From the NCBI GenBank assembly GCA_016839345.1, contig JAEOUL010000105.1, positions 1 to 6,161 on the forward strand: a stretch of 6,161 nucleotides of DNA, in the 5' to 3' direction. The position numbers and the translations under genes are program-made. Below, in pieces: positions 1 to 4,864 of this stretch (the first letter of the stretch is position 1; each line of letters starts with the position of its first letter). The notes under the pieces were generated by a model, which saw only the letters and a list, made by a program, of their open reading frames with translations, made no database searches and was not told the origin of the DNA. The stretch is from Candidatus Thorarchaeota archaeon. Lineage in GTDB: Archaea > Asgardarchaeota > Thorarchaeia > Thorarchaeales > Thorarchaeaceae.

Positions 1-940
1 ACTGACGATTGTAGCAATTGGTACATCTTTACCTGAGATTATTTCTAGTATTACTGCGGTAATTACAGGAAAATCACAGCTTGCATTTACAAATATAGCA
101 GGAAGCACTCTGGTAAATCTAACATTAATAATAGGAGTTAGCGCAGTTATCAGTCCACTCGCGTCAAATGCTGTTGTTATAGACCGTGATGCCAAAGTCA
201 TGATATTCATTCTAGGAATCTTGGCGGTTTTTATTTTTGAACCAATCAGTCCGGGTATGATTGTTGCTTGGGAAGCTGCAATTTTACTTGTGTTATTTTT
301 TGCATATCTTTCATTCTTGTTCACTGGAAGAGAGGAATGTGAATCCTGCTATCAATTTCAAGTCTTTGTAGACTATTTGATTCGTTTTAAGTTCTTGACA
401 ACTTTGAGAGGATACCTATCTTCACCGAGGAAATCTCAACGGGAAAAAGAACTAGCTAGCCAAGAAACTAAAAGATATGATTCTTTGAAGAGTCCATTTG
501 TAGTAATCATATCCGCGTTCTCAATTGTGCTTGGTGCTCAATTTGTTGTCAACGGGAGTGATTTTATAACAGAAACTTGGGGAATTCAAGAAGGAGTCAT
601 AGGATTCGTTATTATAGCAATTGGCACCTCTCTTCCTGAATTAACGGTATCAATAAACAGTGCGAAGAGAGGATTTGGAAGGCTGTTAATTGGAAACGTG
701 ATAGGAAGTAATATTGTTAATATCACATTGGGTCTTGGAATTGTTTCGTTATTTGTTCCAACACAGATATTGTTGATTGTTGGTAACATTGTGATGATAG
801 GAATTACATTGTCAATATCATTGATCTTTTTCTACATAATTCGTCGTGATTGGCGTGTAACTCGTTATGAAGGTATAATCTTGTTATTTCTCTTTGTCAT
901 AGCACAGGTATTGACAGTCTACTTTGAACAATTTGGATGA
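1..940 (+). CDS. CaCA-family Na+/Ca2+ (cation/Ca2+) exchanger, partial, N-terminus outside window
   Basis: This is an integral membrane antiporter of the CaCA superfamily, which exchanges Ca2+ for Na+ or H+. The frame is open from base 2, so the gene begins upstream and the Met at 200 is internal; 312 residues are visible. Both signature alpha-repeats are present. Alpha-1 has GTSLPE (visible residues 7-12) followed by AGSTLVNLTLIIG (33-45). Alpha-2 has GTSLPE (208-213) followed by GNVIGSNIVN (231-240). In the Methanocaldococcus jannaschii exchanger NCX_Mj the Glu of each GTSLPE motif coordinates the ion; both Glu are kept here. The helices after each repeat are strongly hydrophobic and the protein ends just after the last one. 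The loop between the halves is about 40 residues longer than in NCX_Mj, charged, and contains a CxxC (Cys113, Cys116). About 45 N-terminal residues are probably missing. Which cation drives transport cannot be read from the sequence. It converges on the next gene with 6 nt between stops. Confidence 0.93.
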   Translation, partial: LTIVAIGTSLPEIISSITAVITGKSQLAFTNIAGSTLVNLTLIIGVSAVISPLASNAVVIDRDAKVMIFILGILAVFIFEPISPGMIVAWEAAILLVLFFAYLSFLFTGREECESCYQFQVFVDYLIRFKFLTTLRGYLSSPRKSQREKELASQETKRYDSLKSPFVVIISAFSIVLGAQFVVNGSDFITETWGIQEGVIGFVIIAIGTSLPELTVSINSAKRGFGRLLIGNVIGSNIVNITLGLGIVSLFVPTQILLIVGNIVMIGITLSISLIFFYIIRRDWRVTRYEGIILLFLFVIAQVLTVYFEQFG

Positions 941-946
941 AACCTA

Positions 947-1447
947 CTAGTCTAACTTTGATTTGAGAATTCGATCAGCAATTAGATCTATTTCGGGAAA
1001 GCTGTCATCATCCTCTCGAATCCAAACATAGTCAATTTTCCCATCAGTATCTATAACGATGATGCTGGGTTTTGCAACGCATCTGAGAGAGCCAACTTCA
1101 TCGGCGTATACCCCGTAGGCTTTTGAAATAGTGCGATCAAAATCGCTAGCCATTGTAAATGGAATCTCTTCCTGTTCGATGAAGGTCTTCAATGTTGCCA
1201 AGGGCTCAGTAGCTATACCAATGAAAGTTACACCCAGATTGCTTAATGATTCATGGAGTTTTAGGAAGGAGTTGGCGAGACCTGCCGAAATCAGAGTAAA
1301 AGTATCTGTAAAGAAGACAAGTACTACATTGTTATCAAGTAAATCATTTAGATGAATGTCCTCATCGTTAGTTCCTGGTAGCACAAAATCTGGTGCTATG
1401 TCTCCTACTTGAAGATGAATGTCATCTCCATTTTTCGAACTATCCAT
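947..1447 (-). CDS. Peroxiredoxin (AhpC/TSA)-fold protein lacking the peroxidatic cysteine
   Basis: This 166-residue cytosolic protein follows the archaeal peroxiredoxin pattern from end to end. It has an N-terminal VGDIAPDFVLPG (14-25), a central strand VVLVFF (41-46), the active-site loop, SDFDRTISKAYGVY (101-114), and the strand IIVIDTDGKIDYVWI (129-143) typical of archaeal AhpC/TSA proteins. Active peroxiredoxins have PxxxTxxC in the loop. Here the loop reads TDTFTLIS, so the first Pro is Thr47, the Thr is kept (Thr51), and the peroxidatic Cys is Ser54 (codon TCG, 1286-1288). The Cys often found a few residues later is also absent. The conserved Arg before the VID strand is Pro127. The only cysteine is Cys123. 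Thiol peroxidase activity by the usual mechanism is therefore unlikely; a binding, chaperone or regulatory role is possible but unproven. The ATG at 1447 is the only sensible start; no clear Shine-Dalgarno precedes it. It lies 49 nt behind the membrane-protein gene and is probably the last gene of that transcript. Confidence 0.9.
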   Translation of the reverse strand: MDSSKNGDDIHLQVGDIAPDFVLPGTNDEDIHLNDLLDNNVVLVFFTDTFTLISAGLANSFLKLHESLSNLGVTFIGIATEPLATLKTFIEQEEIPFTMASDFDRTISKAYGVYADEVGSLRCVAKPSIIVIDTDGKIDYVWIREDDDSFPEIDLIADRILKSKLD

Positions 1448-1496
1448 AGATATTCTGAAGAACCTAGATATTTCATCTTTGCGACATAGGTGAGAA

Positions 1497-2096
1497 TTAT
1501 GAAGTAGAACTATCCAACGAATCCTCCGCTATTGCTTCAACTGGTTTTAACAATTGTTTCTTGAATTCAGTTCGACCTACAATTAATCTGACCAGTCCAT
1601 TAGCAAGAAAAGCAATGACTATGAATATGAGTAAAGCAGAGAAGTCAATGTTTGGAAAGATGAAGACGAATGCTGCGAGATTAATTGTTAGTATACCAGT
1701 CAATATCCAGAGCATTTGTATCCAAATTGGAATTTCGGAGAAAAGAACTCCAAGTACAATCCTTGATATTCCGACAAGAATCATTGCTGTTGCAGGGTAA
1801 AATATCAGTGACTCAGGAGGTACAGTGAAGAATACGAAGTTAACAATAGAGAGGATTATTGTGCTTAGCCCTGTAATGAATAGAAAGATTCGAGCATAGA
1901 AATTGGTTCGAATGACATAAACACTCCATACTACCCATGCAATACCAATCACCAGCAGACCTATTGACAATATTTCTAGTGCATATGCATAGCTAAATGA
2001 TAATTCTAGGACAGCTGTGATAGCAACGATGACAACTACCAAACCTATTGCGTCATCAAGCAATGCAATTTTAGATAGGTCTCTCTCCTCTCTCAT
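1497..2096 (-). CDS. Six-helix membrane protein, HdeD/DUF308-like
   Basis: This 199-residue integral membrane protein has six hydrophobic segments at about 13-35, 37-62, 67-91, 97-119, 124-149 and 152-174, separated by very short loops. A charged N-terminus (MREERDLSK) precedes them and a polar acidic tail (about 176-199) follows. The helices fall into three similar hairpins, with Gly-rich patterns such as GLLVIGIAWVVWSVYVI and ILVGISRIVLGVLF. This size and layout resemble the DUF308/HdeD family, named after an Escherichia coli acid-resistance membrane protein; the biochemical role of most members is unknown. The family call rests on topology and pattern only. No signal peptide, catalytic motif or metal site is visible. 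An in-frame TGA two codons upstream fixes the ATG at 2096 as the first possible start. It lies 55 nt behind the helical-protein gene on the same strand and 49 nt ahead of the peroxiredoxin-like gene. Confidence 0.68.
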   Translation of the reverse strand: MREERDLSKIALLDDAIGLVVVIVAITAVLELSFSYAYALEILSIGLLVIGIAWVVWSVYVIRTNFYARIFLFITGLSTIILSIVNFVFFTVPPESLIFYPATAMILVGISRIVLGVLFSEIPIWIQMLWILTGILTINLAAFVFIFPNIDFSALLIFIVIAFLANGLVRLIVGRTEFKKQLLKPVEAIAEDSLDSSTS

Positions 2097-2151
2097 ATGT
2101 CATGAATTTCCGACACGAGAATTATCTCTTTCGGTTTTTCAGCTACTCAAG

Positions 2152-2949
2152 CTAAAGCTGAATCTTCTTATACGCATCTGGAATCCTGATTCCAGTCTTT
2201 CCTGTAAAAACATCCCTAAGAAGATCAACATGCTCATCCAAGTCTTTGAGCAGCTTATCTCGCGCATTCTGTTCGATGTTGGGTTCAATTCCCCAGATTG
2301 TAAGATAGTTACTCACAACTCCAATCTCAATGGCTCCTTCCTCAAAGTCTCTGAAGATTGTGAGTTTGACTAGAAATTCTGACTCGTACATATTCAGAAT
2401 ATCGCGTACACTAATCATGATGAGATCAAGAAATCCAACAAGGTCTTCCAACTCAGGAGATTCTGTGAGGTTCCCTCTCATGGTTTCAGTTAAAGTCTGA
2501 ATCTTGGAAGATGTATGGCGTAAATTCTCGAATACATGCATAAGTTTAGTAAACTCTCTGATGGAACTCTCAAGTGCTGGAACAAGCCTATCATAGAGGT
2601 TTACAAGAAGAATACCTTTTGCATTCTCCCGGATGTTTTGAAAAGTTTCGAGTTTCCCTAGAGGACCATCCAAATGTTCAATTTGCATGATTGTGTTTGT
2701 TAGCGCTTGGATAGACTTAACGGATTTCCTCTGGATGTTTGTCCATTTTTCAACAAATGTGTCAAGGCCCTCACGGAGGTCATCCAGTGAGTCTAAGTAG
2801 TGCACCATTTTATTCCAAATGCTCCTTCTTTTTATAACATATAAGACATTCTGCGGGGGCACAAATGGTAGAGAATGAACGATATCGAACACGGCTTCAT
2901 ATAGGATTATTATTGTATAACCATCAAGATTTTCAAGAAATCGAATCAA
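2152..2949 (-). CDS. Unrecognised helical protein, translationally coupled to the HTH-CBS regulator
   Basis: I do not recognise this protein. As drawn it has 265 residues and starts at a TTG (2947-2949) that overlaps the TGA of the regulator gene (TTGA), which suggests translational coupling. It has no transmembrane segment, signal peptide, Cys pair or nucleotide-binding motif. From about residue 50 onward it is rich in Leu, Glu, Lys and Asp with amphipathic spacing, as in LDSLDDLREGLDTFVEKW (52-69) and ARDKLLKDLDEHVDLLRDVF (229-248). It is probably an all-helical bundle, possibly coiled-coil in part. The first 47 residues are less helical and contain the Pro-rich stretch SLPFVPPQNV. The alternative start is the ATG at 2806-2808 (Met48), which gives 218 residues. 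It is preceded by AAGGAG 13 nt upstream and by a TATA-like TTATAAAA centred about 26 nt upstream, so a shorter product with its own promoter is plausible. Position suggests a partner of, or a function linked to, the CBS regulator; this is inference. Confidence 0.7.
   Translation of the reverse strand: MIRFLENLDGYTIIILYEAVFDIVHSLPFVPPQNVLYVIKRRSIWNKMVHYLDSLDDLREGLDTFVEKWTNIQRKSVKSIQALTNTIMQIEHLDGPLGKLETFQNIRENAKGILLVNLYDRLVPALESSIREFTKLMHVFENLRHTSSKIQTLTETMRGNLTESPELEDLVGFLDLIMISVRDILNMYESEFLVKLTIFRDFEEGAIEIGVVSNYLTIWGIEPNIEQNARDKLLKDLDEHVDLLRDVFTGKTGIRIPDAYKKIQL
2830..2837 (-). promoter_or_regulatory. TATA-like element inside the start region of the helical-protein gene
   Basis: On the minus strand this reads TTATAAAA, close to the archaeal box A. 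Its centre is about 26 nt upstream of the ATG at 2808, the spacing expected for a leaderless transcript starting at that codon. It lies within the open frame that begins at the TTG at 2949, so it may instead be coding sequence that happens to resemble a promoter. Confidence 0.3.
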
Positions 2950-3479
2950 ATTAATTTGAGAAGATCTGAGCGCGTTATGATTCCTTGAATTCGACCTTGA
3001 TTGTGAACTAATACAGCTTGATAATTCTCGAAGAGAGGTATAATGACATCAACGGATGTGTTCTGGTCGACCATTAGCACTCCACTAGGACTCATAACAG
3101 CTTGAACAGAAATCTCATGAAGATCGTGTTTCAGGTTTTGGATAATGTCCCACTCAGTGATGAGACCAACCATTTGCGTACCTCGTAAGACTGGAAGCTG
3201 AGAGAAATTATTCTGTTGCATTATTGATACTGCGGTTGATACTACATCTCGGGCATCTATAGTAACAGGATTAATCGTCATTATGTCTGAGCAGATTTTT
3301 CCGAATCTTCCAGTTAGAACATCCACTATCTTCTTTACAAGTGACAATTTGGGATCAAGAGATCCACGCTCAAGTCTTGCGATGTATGATTGAGAAACAC
3401 CTGTCTCGGCAGCCAACTCAGCTTGAGTTTTACCAGTGCGAAGTCTAAGTTCCTTCAAGTCAGCAGTCGTCAGTATCAT
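2946..3479 (-). CDS. XRE-type HTH transcriptional regulator with two C-terminal CBS domains
   Basis: This is a predicted DNA-binding regulator of 177 residues with the HTH-CBS architecture common in archaea. Residues about 4-57 form an XRE/Cro-type helix-turn-helix: LKELRLRTGKTQAELAAETG followed by the recognition-helix pattern VSQSYIARLERGS (28-40). CBS domain 1 covers about 63-118, with SDIMTINPVTI and the closing VGLITEWDI. CBS domain 2 covers about 123-177, with QAVMSPSG and the closing GIITRSDLLKL. Paired CBS domains form a Bateman module that binds AMP, ATP, SAM or related adenosyl ligands in characterised proteins, so this protein probably changes DNA binding in response to such a ligand. 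The actual ligand is unknown. The gene is divergent from SAM synthetase, 128 nt away. A cluster of inverted repeats 16-48 nt upstream of its start is a likely autoregulatory operator. GGAG lies 11 nt before the ATG. Its 3' end overlaps the next gene by 4 nt. The domain assignment is firm; the target is inferred. Confidence 0.92.
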   Translation of the reverse strand: MILTTADLKELRLRTGKTQAELAAETGVSQSYIARLERGSLDPKLSLVKKIVDVLTGRFGKICSDIMTINPVTIDARDVVSTAVSIMQQNNFSQLPVLRGTQMVGLITEWDIIQNLKHDLHEISVQAVMSPSGVLMVDQNTSVDVIIPLFENYQAVLVHNQGRIQGIITRSDLLKLI

Positions 3480-3494
3480 ATGATTATATTCTCC

Positions 3495-3527
3495 ATAGTA
3501 ATATGAAACTATCGATAGTATTACTAT
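3495..3527. promoter_or_regulatory. Candidate operator: four alternating ATAGT/ACTAT half-sites
   Basis: ATAGT occurs at 3495-3499 and 3515-3519, and its reverse complement ACTAT at 3508-3512 and 3523-3527. The middle pair forms a perfect 12-bp palindrome, ACTATCGATAGT (3508-3519). The outer arms form a perfect 9-bp inverted repeat, ATAGTAATA (3495-3503) with TATTACTAT (3519-3527), 15 nt apart. This is the kind of site a dimeric or tetrameric XRE protein binds. It lies 16-48 nt upstream of the HTH-CBS start, where that gene's core promoter should be, and 32-64 nt upstream of the synthetase TATA box. Repression of the regulator's own gene is the simplest reading. An effect on the synthetase gene is possible but less direct. 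The repeats are seen; binding is inferred. Confidence 0.6.
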
Positions 3528-3558
3528 TCAGTAAATTTTCGTCATGAAACATAAGTCT

Positions 3559-3566
3559 TTTATATA
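3559..3566 (+). promoter_or_regulatory. TATA box of the SAM synthetase gene
   Basis: TTTATATA matches the archaeal box A consensus exactly. With the usual spacing of about 25 nt from box centre to transcription start, the transcript would begin near 3587-3590. That leaves a leader of about 20 nt before the ATG at 3608. Confidence 0.75.
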
Positions 3567-3593
3567 CTTACCACTGCGCCGGGTGGAAAAGAT

Positions 3594-3601
3594 GAGTTGA
3601 T
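3594..3601 (+). promoter_or_regulatory. Probable ribosome binding site of SAM synthetase
   Basis: GAGTTGAT differs by one base from the archaeal Shine-Dalgarno GAGGTGAT and ends 6 nt before the ATG at 3608. It falls inside the short predicted leader and supports this start. The GGTGG at 3582-3586 is too far upstream and is probably not transcribed. Confidence 0.45.
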
Positions 3602-3607
3602 TTCACG

Positions 3608-4807
3608 ATGAATTTGAAAGTCACGCGCGGGGCCGGACCTTCTGTTGACCAACTCCCAGTAGAGATTGTGGAGAGAAAGGGCAAGGGCCATCCGGATACT
3701 CTCTGCGACAAAGCTGCAGAGGAATTATCAGTTCGCTTAAGCGAATACTACATGGAGACTTTTGATCAGGTTCAACATCATAATGTTGACAAAGTACTTC
3801 TTGTCGGTGGACAGTCTAACGCCAGATTTGGAGGCGGAGACGTTATCGAGCCAATTTACATTTTGATGAGTGGACGAGCTGTTGATGTTGTAGACAAGGA
3901 CTACGAGAGACAGGTTCCAGTTGGCAAGTTTGCCGTAGAGCACACAAGAGAGTGGTTGAGTAAAGACCTCCCAAATCTCGATGTGAACGCAGATGTCATC
4001 ATTGATTATAAGATTCGAGCTGGTAGTACCGACCTCGTTGGCAACTTCGATCTAGAAACTGGTATCCCACGAGCAAACGACACCAGCTTCGGTGTTGGCT
4101 ATGCACCATTATCACCCACTGAGCTGATCACACTTGAGGCAGAGCAGCTCTTAAACAGTGAAGAAGTGAAGAGGCAGTGGCCTCAGATTGGTGAGGACAT
4201 CAAAATCATGGGAACCCGAATCGATGACAAGATCCACATGCAAGTCGCAGCAGCCATCATTTCCTCTAAGACAAAAGACAAAGACGAGTATGCCAATGTC
4301 ATGCAGGGAATCAAAGATCTTGTGAAAGACCTTGCAGTCAAAATTACTGATATGGAAATTGAGGTTAGTGTTAATACTGCTGATAGTCCTGAGGATGGTC
4401 TATTCTACCTGACAGTCACTGGAACTTCAGCTGAACACGGAGATGATGGTCAAGTTGGCAGGGGTAATCGAGCAAACGGTTTGATCACTCCATACAGACC
4501 CATGACACTTGAGGCAGCAGCTGGAAAGAATCCTGTGTCACACGTAGGAAAAACATACAATGTTGCAGCCAGGGAGATCACAGAGCGTGTACACAAGGAA
4601 CACCCTGAACTATCTCAGGTCTATTGTTATCTTGTAAGCCAGATTGGTGCGCCTATCACAGAACCACTAGCAATCAATGTCGAACTCTATGGAGATTGTG
4701 ATATTGAAAAAGTGAAGGTTTCAGCAGAATCAATCACAGAGGAAGTCATTGGCAAACTCCCACGAGTCTGGGAAGGTTTTGTCAAGAGACAGTACCAACT
4801 GTGGTAA
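3608..4807 (+). CDS. mat: S-adenosylmethionine synthetase, archaeal type (methionine adenosyltransferase)
   Basis: This cytosolic enzyme makes S-adenosylmethionine from methionine and ATP, releasing phosphate and pyrophosphate, and so supplies the methyl donor for the whole cell. The 399 residues match the usual length of the archaeal family, about 400, and the protein is complete. Landmarks in order are VEIVERKGKGHPDTLCD (18-34), QHHNVDKVLLVGGQ (56-69), the Gly-rich RFGGGDVIEPIYILMSGR (73-90), RANDTSFGVGYAPLS (155-169), GEDIKIMGTR (195-204), the nucleotide/phosphate region GTSAEHGDDGQVGRGNR (272-288), and GLITPYRPM (291-299) with AGKNPVSHVGK (305-315). The last motif has Ser where many relatives have Asn. 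The N-terminus aligns with other archaeal enzymes from about residue 15, consistent with the ATG at 3608. A TATA box at 3559 and a near-consensus Shine-Dalgarno at 3594 support a dedicated promoter. The gene appears richer in G and C than its neighbours, as expected for a well-expressed gene. It is monocistronic, divergent from the HTH-CBS regulator, and followed by a hairpin. Confidence 0.97.
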   Translation: MNLKVTRGAGPSVDQLPVEIVERKGKGHPDTLCDKAAEELSVRLSEYYMETFDQVQHHNVDKVLLVGGQSNARFGGGDVIEPIYILMSGRAVDVVDKDYERQVPVGKFAVEHTREWLSKDLPNLDVNADVIIDYKIRAGSTDLVGNFDLETGIPRANDTSFGVGYAPLSPTELITLEAEQLLNSEEVKRQWPQIGEDIKIMGTRIDDKIHMQVAAAIISSKTKDKDEYANVMQGIKDLVKDLAVKITDMEIEVSVNTADSPEDGLFYLTVTGTSAEHGDDGQVGRGNRANGLITPYRPMTLEAAAGKNPVSHVGKTYNVAAREITERVHKEHPELSQVYCYLVSQIGAPITEPLAINVELYGDCDIEKVKVSAESITEEVIGKLPRVWEGFVKRQYQLW

Positions 4808-4827
4808 GTTGTTCGTAGAAAAAACTA

Positions 4828-4852
4828 GTAGGGCAGTTTTACTCAGCCCTAC
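4828..4852. terminator. Hairpin between convergent genes, probable bidirectional terminator
   Basis: GTAGGGC (4828-4834) and GCCCTAC (4846-4852) form a perfect 7-bp stem with an 11-nt loop. On the plus strand the stem is followed by T-rich sequence (ATTATTCTTTCTT, 4853-4865). On the minus strand it is followed by a run of six T (complement of 4819-4824). It fills the gap between the two convergent stop codons, so it can serve both the synthetase and the peptidase genes. Archaeal termination often needs only the T-tract, so the stem may also act in 3'-end protection. Confidence 0.6.
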
Positions 4853-4864
4853 ATTATTCTTTCT

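Noticed and set aside
200..940. A complete 246-residue exchanger starting at the ATG at 200
   Set aside because: The same frame is open to base 2 and encodes the alpha-1 repeat (GTSLPE) upstream of this Met, so the gene extends beyond the left edge.
943..951. CCTACTAGT here matches the reverse complement ACTAGTAGG at 4824-4832, possibly a long-range inverted repeat
   Set aside because: Nine bases around a common ACTAGT core is weak over 3.9 kb. The flanks do not match, and no mobile-element gene lies between them.
1561..1800. Plus-strand open frames over the membrane-protein and helical-protein genes (also 2017-2373 and 1131-1355)
   Set aside because: They run antisense to genes with clear protein-like sequence, have no initiation signals, and have no family-like features.
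2117..2128. GAGAATTATCTC as an operator or hairpin before the membrane-protein gene
   Set aside because: Only four base pairs of each arm are complementary, too little to separate from chance.
3592..3600. Two-codon upstream ORF (ATG AGT TGA) with GGTGG before it in the mat leader
   Set aside because: The predicted transcription start from the TATA box at 3559 falls near or after the GGTGG, and the same bases form a near-consensus Shine-Dalgarno for the real ATG. It is probably incidental.
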